DNA of 29,839 nucleotides from Xanthobacteraceae bacterium (GTDB taxonomy: Bacteria; Pseudomonadota; Alphaproteobacteria; Rhizobiales; Xanthobacteraceae). Position 1 is the stretch's first letter. Every line of letters begins with the position of its first letter. Positions 15,936 through 23,348 of this stretch are shown here, one piece after another. The notes under the pieces were generated by a model. That model saw nothing but the letters and a program-made list of their open reading frames with translations. It was not told the origin of the DNA and searched no databases. Location: the NCBI GenBank assembly GCA_030039105.1, contig JASHQO010000253.1, positions 1 through 29,839 on the forward strand, written 5' to 3'. The position numbers were made by a program, and so were the translations under genes.

Positions 15936-15963
15936 CGATCGTGCGAAAAATGTCGCAAGATCG
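15936..15963. promoter_or_regulatory. 28-bp near-perfect palindrome in divergent promoter region (candidate operator)
   Basis: CGATCGTGCGA and TCGCAAGATCG form 11-bp arms with one mismatch around AAAATG. It lies between the divergent LLM and LigA-like genes, 10 bases before the LigA-like ATG, and touches its Shine-Dalgarno GGAG (15963-15966). This suits a dimeric repressor site. A stem hiding the ribosome site is also possible. No regulator gene is in the window. Confidence 0.55.
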
Positions 15964-15973
15964 GAGTTGAACC

Positions 15974-16261
15974 ATGTCGATATTCACCGTGAACCACCTG
16001 TGCCGCGAAGTGCTGCGCGACCACGCCTTCCGCGCCGCCATGAAGGCCGATCCCGCCAAGGCGCTGGCGCCGCTCGACCTCACCGACGAGGAACGCCGCC
16101 TGCTTACTGCCGGCGATGTCGGCCAGCTCTACCGCATGGGCGCCAATGGCTTCCTCATGAACTATCTTGCCCGCTTCGAGGTCTGCGGGCTCAACGCCGA
16201 GACCTACAATCAGCGCATGCGCGCGGTGAAGGTGAATGAGGTCGGCGAGCCGGTGGCGTGA
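15974..16261 (+). CDS. LigA-like small subunit of extradiol ring-cleavage dioxygenase
   Basis: A 95-aa helical protein of the LigA (protocatechuate 4,5-dioxygenase alpha) family. It shows the pattern A-x-x-A-x-x-x-D-P-A-K-A-L-x-x-x-x-L-T-D-E-E-R-x-x-L-x-x-G-D-V-x-x-L-Y-x-x-G-A, with NGFLMNYLARF following. In LigAB, the alpha chain caps the active site of the beta chain. The GGAG at 15963-15966 precedes ATG 15974. Its partner gene starts 26 bases later. A separate alpha chain rather than a fused one is normal for LigAB. Confidence 0.87.
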   Translation: MSIFTVNHLCREVLRDHAFRAAMKADPAKALAPLDLTDEERRLLTAGDVGQLYRMGANGFLMNYLARFEVCGLNAETYNQRMRAVKVNEVGEPVA

Positions 16262-16287
16262 GCCACGAACAGCAGGAGTTTTGAGCC

Positions 16288-17115
16288 ATGGCCCGGATCG
16301 TCGCCGGTTTCGGCGTGCCGCACACGCCGATCTTCCCGCACTTCGTCAAGCGCGACGGCCCCGATTGCGAGATCGCCAAGCTATTCGGGGCGCAGAAGGA
16401 ACAGCTTGCCGCGACGCGGCCCGACCTGATCGTGATGTTCGACACCGATCACCTTAACACGTTTTTCCTCGACGCCTTGCCGATCTTTGCCATCGGCATC
16501 GACAAGACCTTCAAGGCGCCGAACGACGAGCCGCGCGACGTGCCAAATTACGTCGTGCAATCGCTGCCCGATCTCGCGGCGCATATCCGCACCGCCGCCG
16601 TCACCGCCGGCTACGACGTCGCCATGACGCAGAACTATTCGGTTGACCACTCAGTGACTGTGCCATTGCACTTCCTGACCCCGGATATGAAAATTCCGGT
16701 GATCCCGCTCTTCATCAGTGGCCACGTGCCGCCGTTGCCGTCGTCGCAACGCTGCTATGCGCTGGGCCAGGCGGTGGCCCGCGCTATCGAGTCGTGGCCG
16801 CCACCGTTGCGCGTCGTCGTCATGGGCAGCGGCAGCTTCTCCCTCGAAGTCGGCGGCCCGCGCATGGCGGCGAGCCGCTCCGACGGCGTGCCCGACCCCG
16901 CCTGGGCGGCGCACGTGATCGAGCTGCTCGAAGCACAAAAGATCGACCAGCTTATCGCCGAGGCGACCGAATACCGTATGCGCAGGGCCGGCAACGTCGG
17001 CGGCGAGTTGTTGAACTGGATCGCCATGCTCGGCGCCATCGGCAACCGCAAGCCGACCTACATCGCGCCGCAAATGCAGAACGGCCACGCTTACGGCGTG
17101 TGGCGGTGGAACTGA
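16288..17115 (+). CDS. LigB-like catalytic subunit of extradiol dioxygenase, catalytic His replaced
   Basis: A 275-aa class III extradiol dioxygenase of the LigB family. These enzymes cleave aromatic rings next to vicinal hydroxyls with non-haem Fe(II). The metal ligands are in place: H12 (VPHTP), H55 (DTDHLNTFF) and E240 (GGELLNWIAM). The region that reads G-T-G-G-M-S-H in LigB is GSGSFSL here, so the expected acid-base histidine (His195 in LigB) is Leu186. The chain may therefore cleave a different substrate, use another base (H121 and H128 are nearby in sequence motifs) or be impaired. ATG 16288 has AGGAG upstream. It forms an operon with the LigA-like gene. Confidence 0.86.
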   Translation: MARIVAGFGVPHTPIFPHFVKRDGPDCEIAKLFGAQKEQLAATRPDLIVMFDTDHLNTFFLDALPIFAIGIDKTFKAPNDEPRDVPNYVVQSLPDLAAHIRTAAVTAGYDVAMTQNYSVDHSVTVPLHFLTPDMKIPVIPLFISGHVPPLPSSQRCYALGQAVARAIESWPPPLRVVVMGSGSFSLEVGGPRMAASRSDGVPDPAWAAHVIELLEAQKIDQLIAEATEYRMRRAGNVGGELLNWIAMLGAIGNRKPTYIAPQMQNGHAYGVWRWN

Positions 17116-17197
17116 CCGTCATTGCGAGGAGCGACGCGACGAAACAATCCAGAACGGGCCGCCGCGCTGGATTGCTTCGCTTCGCTCGCAATGACGG
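17116..17197. repeat. Palindromic element (REP-like) between convergent genes
   Basis: The 82-bp element opens CCGTCATTGCGAGGAGCGA and closes TTCGCTCGCAATGACGG. Its arms (17116-17152 and 17167-17197) are complementary apart from a few mismatches and a 6-base difference in length. It starts right after the LigB-like stop and ends 3 bases before the stop of the convergent monooxygenase gene, so it fills the gap. This type of element is common in alphaproteobacterial genomes. It may also end transcription from both sides. Confidence 0.9.
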
Positions 17198-17200
17198 CGA

Positions 17201-18412
17201 TCAGAACATCGGATAGTTGGGATTAAGCCCCAGGCCGAATTCCATCCGCCCGAAATTCTCCGCCGGCACGTCCCAGTTCATCACCACGTGGGACGAGATG
17301 GCGTGAGCGTCGCGCCAGCAACGCTGGATCGAGTTATCGTCCATCAACCCGCTCGAGCCCGAAATTTTCACCAGCTCGTCCATCGCTTCGCGCAGCTTGC
17401 GCACCGCATAGACGAAATCGCGGCGCAACAGGGTGCGCGTTTCGAGCGACATGCCGGCGTAATCCTGCCGCGCCAGCTTGAATGCGCGCCGCGCCAGAAG
17501 CTCCGCGGCGTCGATCTCGGCCGCGATCTCGGCGACGCGGATCTGCACCGGCACGTGCTGGGCGATGTTGAGTTGCGTGTAGGTAAGATAGCGCTTGCGG
17601 GTCCACTGCACGAAGTCGTCATAGCCGCCGCGAGCGACGCCGAGCACGGGGCCGAGCAGCGCATAGCTGTGCACGGCGATGAACGGCGTGTTGTAGATCG
17701 GATTGAGATTGACCTTGCCGCCCGGCGCATGGGCGTCGCGCAGCGTCGAAAACGAGACGCTGCGGTACTCGGGCACGAAGACGTTGTCGGCGACCACGGT
17801 GTTCGAGCCGCTCGCGCGCAATCCCGCGCAATACCAAGTGTCGTCCTGCTTGAGCTCAGAGACTGGCACCAGATAGAGCCGCATATCGGGATGGTCCTCA
17901 CCCGGGCGCTGCACCAGTCCGCCGATCATGATCCAGTGCGAATGCCGCAAGCCCGAGCACCACGACCAGCGGCCGTCGAGCCGATAGCCGCCCGGCGCCG
18001 GCGCGGCCTTCCCGGTCGGCGCCGCCGAGGTGGCAATGCAGGCCACCTTGTTGCGGCTCCACACGTCGTGCTGCGCTTCTTCCGGGAACAGCGCCAGGAT
18101 GCAGGCGTGATCGGCCAGATAGTTCAGGCACCAGGCCGACGAGCCACAGGTGGATTTGCCGAGCTCGACCGAGATGTCGAAGGCCACTTCGTGGTCGTGC
18201 TCGTAGCCGCCCCAGCGTTTAGGCTGCAGCGTATGGATGAGGCCGGCGTCGATGAATTCGTCGACGGATTCCTGCGGAATGTTGCGCTCGCGTTCGGCCC
18301 GCACCGCGCGCTCGCGCAGCTTCGGCGCTAATGCCCGCGCCCGCGCAACGAGCTCCCCGGCGGTCGGAATGGCACCCGGCGTGGCGGCCGGGCGCAACTC
18401 GGCGACGCTCAT
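17201..18412 (-). CDS. Flavin-dependent monooxygenase, acyl-CoA-dehydrogenase fold (second copy type)
   Basis: A 403-aa protein of the same superfamily as the one at 13461-14636 but clearly divergent. It has the N-terminal IPQESVDEFIDAGLIHTLQPKRWGGYE block and STCGSSAWCLNYLADHACIL in the position of the first one's KADASHGWCAS segment. The middle domain has DGRWSWCSGLRHSHWIMIGG and CAGLRASGSNTVVADNVFVPEYR. The end is FGRMEFGLGLNPNYPMF. The ATG at 18412 (complement) follows AGGAGG; the longer frame upstream runs into the divergent LLM gene and was rejected. It is expected to be an FADH2/FMNH2-dependent hydroxylase of an aromatic or related compound, and the substrate is unknown. Confidence 0.85.
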   Translation of the reverse strand: MSVAELRPAATPGAIPTAGELVARARALAPKLRERAVRAERERNIPQESVDEFIDAGLIHTLQPKRWGGYEHDHEVAFDISVELGKSTCGSSAWCLNYLADHACILALFPEEAQHDVWSRNKVACIATSAAPTGKAAPAPGGYRLDGRWSWCSGLRHSHWIMIGGLVQRPGEDHPDMRLYLVPVSELKQDDTWYCAGLRASGSNTVVADNVFVPEYRSVSFSTLRDAHAPGGKVNLNPIYNTPFIAVHSYALLGPVLGVARGGYDDFVQWTRKRYLTYTQLNIAQHVPVQIRVAEIAAEIDAAELLARRAFKLARQDYAGMSLETRTLLRRDFVYAVRKLREAMDELVKISGSSGLMDDNSIQRCWRDAHAISSHVVMNWDVPAENFGRMEFGLGLNPNYPMF

Positions 18413-18506
18413 GGCATTTCCTCCTGCTTTCCGCCGAAGATTGCGTCGGCCGGCGATCCGGATCAAGATGCAGCGGACTGCCGATGGCGAACGAGAGGAT
18501 CGGGTA
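18413..18506. promoter_or_regulatory. Divergent promoter region between two monooxygenase genes
   Basis: This 94-base gap separates the start codons of the - strand acyl-CoA-dehydrogenase-like gene and the + strand LLM gene. It must hold promoters for both. It contains a 10-bp palindrome GATCCGGATC (18455-18464), which might be an operator half but is short. I see no clear sigma-70 boxes. The 28-bp palindrome seen at 15936 is not repeated here. Confidence 0.4.
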
Positions 18507-19616
18507 ATGCGGCTTGGAATTTTCATGATGCCGGTGCATCCGCCAACCCACTCGTTCGCGGACACGCTGGCCGAGGACGAAGAGAAGGCGCTCTACGCCG
18601 ACCAGCTCGGTTTCGACGAATTGTGGGTCGGCGAGCATTTTTCCGCCACCACCGAGCCGATCCCCTCGCCGATGATGTTCATGGCAGGGCTCGCGTCGCG
18701 CACCAAAAACCTGACCTTCGGCACCGCGGTGATCTGCCTGCCGAACCACGACCCAGTGGTGGTCGCCGCCGAAGCCGCGCAATTCGATCACATGACACGC
18801 GGGCGTTTCATGCTCGGTGTCGGACCGGGCGGACTGCTTTCCGACTTCGAGCTGTTCGACAATGCCGATCGCGCCGTGCGCACGCGCAAATTCGTCGAAT
18901 CGATCAAGGCAATTCAGAAAATCTGGTCGCAGGATCCGCCTTACGACATTCCGGGCGAATTCCGCAGCGTCACCCTGAAGGACGCGATCATTCCAAAACT
19001 CGGCATCGGCTATATGCCTAAGCCCTACCAGAAGCCCGGACCGCCGGTCTCGACCTCGCTGTCGAGCCGCGAATCGCCGACCGCGCGCGTCGCCGCGCAA
19101 CAGGGCTGGGGCATCATATCCGGCAACAATGTGCCGAACAGCGCCGTCGCCTCGCACTGGCAAACCTACAGCAAAGCCTGCGTCGATGCGGGCAAGCCAG
19201 CGCGCGGCGACAACTGGCGCGTCGCACGCAACGTCATGGTGGCGCCGAGCGACGCGGAAGCGCGCGACCGCATCCACAGCGAACAAGGCTCGAACCACTA
19301 TTTCTATACTTACATGCGCGAAGTGCTGTCCCGGGTCGGCATCCTCTCGGTGCTCAAGCCCGATCCGGCTATGTCGGACGAGGAAGCCACCGTCGAAGTC
19401 ATCACCGAAGGCTGCATGATCTACGGCTCGCCGAAGATCTTTCTCGACAAACTTGTCGCCTTCCGCGACACCGTCGGCCCGTTCGGCATCCTACTGATGA
19501 CCGGCCTCGACTGGAGCGGCCCGAACCGCGCCTGGGAGCGCGACTCGATGCGACTTTTGGCGCAAGAGGTCATGCCGAGATTCCGCCAGCACGTGATGTC
19601 GCAAGCCGCCGAGTAG
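18507..19616 (+). CDS. LLM-class flavin-dependent monooxygenase (LimB-like)
   Basis: A 369-aa luciferase-like TIM-barrel monooxygenase. The opening MRLGIFMMPVHPPTHSF, the GFDELWVGEHFS segment and GGLLSDFELF resemble the limonene 1,2-monooxygenase-like (LimB) subgroup, distinct from the RutA-like protein encoded at 14742-15869. The barrel continues with CLPNHDPVVVAAEAAQFD and ends near TGLDWSGP. It needs reduced flavin from a separate reductase, none of which is in the window. ATG 18507 lies 8 bases after GAGAGG. It is divergent from the neighbouring monooxygenase gene. Function is known only at family level. Confidence 0.86.
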   Translation: MRLGIFMMPVHPPTHSFADTLAEDEEKALYADQLGFDELWVGEHFSATTEPIPSPMMFMAGLASRTKNLTFGTAVICLPNHDPVVVAAEAAQFDHMTRGRFMLGVGPGGLLSDFELFDNADRAVRTRKFVESIKAIQKIWSQDPPYDIPGEFRSVTLKDAIIPKLGIGYMPKPYQKPGPPVSTSLSSRESPTARVAAQQGWGIISGNNVPNSAVASHWQTYSKACVDAGKPARGDNWRVARNVMVAPSDAEARDRIHSEQGSNHYFYTYMREVLSRVGILSVLKPDPAMSDEEATVEVITEGCMIYGSPKIFLDKLVAFRDTVGPFGILLMTGLDWSGPNRAWERDSMRLLAQEVMPRFRQHVMSQAAE

Positions 19617-19828
19617 ACGGCGCACGGCAATGTCGTCTGTGCCTGCCTATCCCGGGCGCTATGTATGCCGATCCAACATCGGACGGCTTCTCGCAGTCCA
19701 TCGTGAGATAAAACGCAAATCTGCGATCTGCTCACTATATAGCCATATTTTCTTTTTTCGGTAAGACGCCTTGGCATTCAAGAAATTTCATTCTATGTCG
19801 CGCCTGGGGTCACTGGTGAGGACTGCTT
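19617..19828 (+). promoter_or_regulatory. Intergenic region upstream of cysH (probable promoter region)
   Basis: A 212-base gap with an AT-rich patch near 19735-19760 (TATATAG, then a T-rich run), unusual against the GC-rich surroundings and a likely promoter zone for the cys operon. A small perfect inverted repeat CCGAT-CCAAC-ATCGG lies at 19668-19682. GTGAG and CTCAC flank a 23-base stretch further on. I could not fit clear -35/-10 boxes or a known riboswitch. GAGGA (19818-19822) is the cysH ribosome site. Confidence 0.4.
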
Positions 19829-20611
19829 ATGTCTGGAGCTTCGCAGGCTGCGGCCAAGCGCCTGCGGTCGGCGGTCGCGGCACCGGCCGAGCCGGCCAAC
19901 GCCGTGACGGCAATGGCCGCTGTGCTTGCGGCGCGCTTCGCCAGCCTCGACCTGTTTCAGCGCCTCGCCGCGATCCGCGCTGCGGTTGCTGGAAAGATCG
20001 TGTTCACCACCAGTTTCGGCCTCGAGGATCAGGCCATCGCGCACGCGATCTTCGCGCAAAGCCTCACAATCGACATCGTCACGCTGGACACCGGCCGTCT
20101 ATTCCCGGAAACCCTTGAGGTTTGGGCCGAGACCGAGCGCCGCTACGGTGCACGCATCGTTTCCTTTGCGCCCACGAACGATGAGCTGGCGGCGCTGATT
20201 GCACGACAGGGCCCCGACGGTATGCGCGCCTCGGTCGCGGCGCGGCTCGATTGCTGCGCCGTACGCAAGGTCGCGCCGCTGGCGCGGGCGCTCGACGGCG
20301 CCGCCGCCTGGATCACCGGCATCCGCGCCGATCAGTCCGCCGATCGCTCCCGCTTCGCCGTCGTGTCGTTCGACAGTCAGCGTCAGCTCATCAAGGCCAA
20401 TCCGATGTTCGACTGGAATCGCGAGCGCGCCGTTGAGTTCGTGCGTGGTCACGGCGTTCCCTACAACAAGCTGCACGACCGCCGCTATCTGTCGATCGGC
20501 TGCGCGCCCTGCACCCGTGCGGTGGCGCCGGGCGAGCCGGAACGCGCGGGACGCTGGTGGTGGGAGCAATCGGACAAGAAGGAATGCGGCCTGCACTCCG
20601 CGATCATATGA
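19829..20611 (+). CDS. cysH: Adenylylsulfate (APS) reductase
   Basis: A 260-aa phosphoadenosine/adenosine phosphosulfate reductase family protein. The SFGLED motif (62-67) is the nucleotide-binding loop. Cys142/Cys143 (DCCAVRKVAPL) and Cys225/Cys228 (SIGCAPCTR) are the four [4Fe-4S] ligands found in APS-type but not E. coli PAPS-type enzymes. The catalytic Cys253 lies in KECGLH. It reduces APS to sulfite with thioredoxin. This agrees with the lack of an APS kinase domain in CysN. ATG 19829 is 6 bases after GAGGA. The product feeds cysteine synthesis and could also supply reduced sulfur for Fe-S and Moco enzymes. Confidence 0.95.
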   Translation: MSGASQAAAKRLRSAVAAPAEPANAVTAMAAVLAARFASLDLFQRLAAIRAAVAGKIVFTTSFGLEDQAIAHAIFAQSLTIDIVTLDTGRLFPETLEVWAETERRYGARIVSFAPTNDELAALIARQGPDGMRASVAARLDCCAVRKVAPLARALDGAAAWITGIRADQSADRSRFAVVSFDSQRQLIKANPMFDWNRERAVEFVRGHGVPYNKLHDRRYLSIGCAPCTRAVAPGEPERAGRWWWEQSDKKECGLHSAII

Positions 20612-20668
20612 AGGACAGCCGCAGCTCACCCGCGCGTCGCAATCAATCATCATAGGACAACAAGAATA

Positions 20669-21649
20669 ATGGATACGGATATTCTGACTGCGTCCTCGCC
20701 GCGAGAGGACGCACCCGTCGATGCATCGACCATCGCGGCCGCGTCGGCTGCCCGGCTCGCCCATCTCGACGAGCTCGAAGCCGAAAGCATTCACATCATC
20801 CGAGAGGCCGTCGCCGAGGCGGATAATCCGGTGTTGCTTTACTCGATCGGCAAGGATTCTTCTGTCCTGCTGCATCTGGCGCGCAAGGCGTTCTACCCGG
20901 CGAAGCTGCCGTTGCCATTGCTGCACATCGATACCACCTGGAAATTCCGCGAGATGATCGCGTTTCGCGACGCGCTGGCGCACCAGCTCGATCTCAGGCT
21001 GATCGTGCATATCAACCGCGACGGGCTCGCCCGCGGCATCAATCCGATCGGCAGCGGCTCGGCGCTGCACACCGACGTAATGAAAACGCAAAGCTTGCGA
21101 CAAGCGCTCGATCAACACCGCTTTGATGCTGCGCTCGGCGGTGCGCGACGCGACGAAGAAAAGTCGCGCGCCAAGGAGCGCATCTTCTCCTTCCGCAATG
21201 CCCATCACCTGTGGGATCCCAAGCGCCAGCGTCCCGAGCCCTGGCGCATCTACAACGCCCGCAAACGCGATGGCGAAAGCTTCCGCATATTTCCACTGTC
21301 GAACTGGACCGAGAACGACATCTGGAGCTACATCGAGCGCGAACGCATCGCGGTGGTGCCGCTCTATTTCGCCGCGCCGCGACCGGTGGTCGAGCGCGAC
21401 GACATGCTGATCATGGTCGATGACGACCGCCTACCGCTGAAGCCCGGCGAGCGTCCGCAGATCAAAATGGTGCGGTTCCGCACGCTCGGCTGTTATCCGC
21501 TCACCGGCGCGATCGAAAGCAGCGCCCGCACGGTTCCCGAGATCGTGCGCGAAACGCGGCAAAGCCGTTATTCCGAGCGACGCGGCCGCGTCATCGACGG
21601 TGACGGTGCAGCGTCGATGGAGCGTAAGAAGCAGGAAGGTTATTTCTGA
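20669..21649 (+). CDS. cysD: Sulfate adenylyltransferase subunit 2
   Basis: A 326-aa subunit of ATP sulfurylase. The PP-loop SIGKDSSVLLHLARKAF, the HIDTTWKF block, GARRDEEKSRAKERIFSFR and the C-terminal RVIDGDGAASMERKKQEGYF end match CysD throughout. It forms APS from sulfate and ATP, driven by GTP hydrolysis in CysN. The N-terminus is about 25 residues longer than in E. coli and low in conserved residues. ATG 20669 has a weak AGGACAACAAG ribosome site. It lies 57 bases after cysH, and its stop overlaps the cysN start by one base (TGATG). Confidence 0.96.
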   Translation: MDTDILTASSPREDAPVDASTIAAASAARLAHLDELEAESIHIIREAVAEADNPVLLYSIGKDSSVLLHLARKAFYPAKLPLPLLHIDTTWKFREMIAFRDALAHQLDLRLIVHINRDGLARGINPIGSGSALHTDVMKTQSLRQALDQHRFDAALGGARRDEEKSRAKERIFSFRNAHHLWDPKRQRPEPWRIYNARKRDGESFRIFPLSNWTENDIWSYIERERIAVVPLYFAAPRPVVERDDMLIMVDDDRLPLKPGERPQIKMVRFRTLGCYPLTGAIESSARTVPEIVRETRQSRYSERRGRVIDGDGAASMERKKQEGYF

Positions 21650-23202
21650 TGAATGCGCATTCGCAGCCGGCAGCGCTCGCGGCGGGGCCCCGCGCGCGCC
21701 AGCAGCGCGCCAAGCGCCTGTTGCGTTTCATCGCCTGCGGCTCGGTCGATCACGGCAAGTCGACGCTGATCGGGCGGCTGCTGTTCGAAGCGAACCAACT
21801 ATTCGAGGATCAACTCGACGCTCTGGCCGCGGATTCGCGAAAGCTCGGCAGCCAAGGCGGCGAGCTCGACTATTCGCTGCTGCTGGATGGGCTCGCCGCC
21901 GAGCGCGAGCAGAAGATCACCATCGATGTCGCCTACCGCTTCTTCGCCACCGACCGCCGAAAATTCATCGTCGTCGACGCACCAGGACACGAGCAATACA
22001 CAGCTAACATGGCGACCGGAGCCTCCGCCGCCGACCTCGCTTTGGTCGTGGTCGCGGCGAACGACGGCCTGACGCGGCAGTCGAAGCGTCATCTGGTTAT
22101 TCTGTCCCTGCTTGGAATTCGCAACGTCGTACTGGCCATCAACAAAATGGACCGGGTCGGCTGGTCGCGGCAGGCATTCATGGCGGTCGATGCCGAATTT
22201 CGCGCGTTTGCGGCTGGGCTTGGCATCGACGATATCGTCAGCATTCCGGTTGCCGCGAAAAGCGGCGACAACGTCGTTCGCCGCTCGCCGCACACGGCCT
22301 GGCATGACGGGCCGACGCTGCTCGACGCTCTCGAAGCGGCCGAGCCGGCGATATTGCAGCCCGGGCCATTGCGCATGCCGATCCAGCTCGTCAACCGGCC
22401 GGACGCGGATTTCCGCGGTTATAGCGGCCTGATTGTCAGCGGCGCCGTTCATATCGGCATGATGGTGCGGCTCCTGCCCTCCGGCCGTGTCACGCGCGTT
22501 GCGCGCATCGTCACGTTCGACGGCGATCTCGAGAGCGCCGAGGCCGGTCGCTCGGTGACGCTGACTTTCACCGACGAGGTGGACGCATCGCGCGGCGATC
22601 TAGTCGCCGGCGTCGACCAGGCGCCGTCCGCCAGCGACCGAATTCTTGCCCGCGTGTTCTGGATCGGCGACCGCGCGCTCGGCCCCGGCCAGCGTTATCT
22701 GCTCAAGCTCGCCACCAGCACCGCAACGGCAAGCGTCGAGCCGCAACTGCGCGTGCTCGACCTTGACAGCCGCGGTCTGGTAGAGGCGCCGACCATTGCA
22801 CCGAACGAGATTGGAACCTGCACGCTGCGCCTCAACCGCGCGATTGCGGCGGAGCCATATGCGGCGTGCCGGGAAACCGGCAGCTTCATCCTCATCGATC
22901 CGGAGACGTTCGATACCGTAGCCATGGGTTGCATCGAGCAGATACCGCAATCCCGATCTGCGACGCTAAAAAGCAGCAGCAGACGCCAATTTGCGCGCTG
23001 GACCGAGACGCACGCCCGCTCGCTGGCCAAAGCCATGAGCTGGCGCACCACCGGCGGCATCGACACGTTCGTTGTCACGTTCGTGATCAGCGGCAGCACC
23101 AAGATCGCCGGATCGGTGGCGCTCGCCGACGTCGTAACCAAGATTTTGATCCATTACCTGCACGAGCGGGTGTGGGCGCTGGTGCCGTGGGGCAAGCGCT
23201 AG
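21649..23202 (+). CDS. cysN: Sulfate adenylyltransferase subunit 1 with C-terminal DUF2061 domain
   Basis: A 517-aa protein. Residues about 1-445 are a CysN GTPase: G1 GSVDHGKST (31-39), G3 DAPGH (110-114), G4 NKMD (165-168), then two beta-barrel domains. In place of a CysC APS-kinase domain it ends with about 64 residues (454-517) that look like DUF2061. The recognisable parts are THARSLAKAMSWR, a hydrophobic stretch TFVVTFVISGS, then ILIHYLHERVW. The extension would tether ATP sulfurylase to the membrane if it inserts. The frame is unbroken across the joint. The stop codon TAG (23200-23202) lies inside the palindromic repeat that follows. Confidence 0.93.
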   Translation: MNAHSQPAALAAGPRARQQRAKRLLRFIACGSVDHGKSTLIGRLLFEANQLFEDQLDALAADSRKLGSQGGELDYSLLLDGLAAEREQKITIDVAYRFFATDRRKFIVVDAPGHEQYTANMATGASAADLALVVVAANDGLTRQSKRHLVILSLLGIRNVVLAINKMDRVGWSRQAFMAVDAEFRAFAAGLGIDDIVSIPVAAKSGDNVVRRSPHTAWHDGPTLLDALEAAEPAILQPGPLRMPIQLVNRPDADFRGYSGLIVSGAVHIGMMVRLLPSGRVTRVARIVTFDGDLESAEAGRSVTLTFTDEVDASRGDLVAGVDQAPSASDRILARVFWIGDRALGPGQRYLLKLATSTATASVEPQLRVLDLDSRGLVEAPTIAPNEIGTCTLRLNRAIAAEPYAACRETGSFILIDPETFDTVAMGCIEQIPQSRSATLKSSSRRQFARWTETHARSLAKAMSWRTTGGIDTFVVTFVISGSTKIAGSVALADVVTKILIHYLHERVWALVPWGKR

Positions 23203-23329
23203 AGCGGGATGAGTTTTGGTCGAATCGTCATCTTGCTCTAGCCTTTTGCTTGCGCATGATCTTTTCCGAAAACCGGTTTTCATCCTCGGATCAAGTCCGA
23301 TGGCCGGCTTTTTCGGGATCATGCTTTAG
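23199..23329. repeat. Palindromic intergenic repeat, copy 2 (reverse orientation)
   Basis: A 131-bp copy of the repeat at 11438-11543, inverted. The 14-base arms are CTAGAGCGGGATGA (23199-23212) and TCATCTTGCTCTAG (23228-23241); the two changes relative to copy 1 keep G-U pairing in RNA. It is 25 bp longer than copy 1 because of extra sequence near 23281-23311 containing CTCGGATCAAGTCCGA. It lies between convergent genes (cysN and the histidine kinase) and may act as a bidirectional terminator. Confidence 0.9.
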
Positions 23330-23348
23330 TCGCGGCCCGCGGGCGACC

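Noticed and set aside
19617..19828. SAM-II type or other sulfur riboswitch upstream of cysH
   Set aside because: I could not lay the known pseudoknot or conserved blocks on the sequence; only small unrelated inverted repeats are visible.
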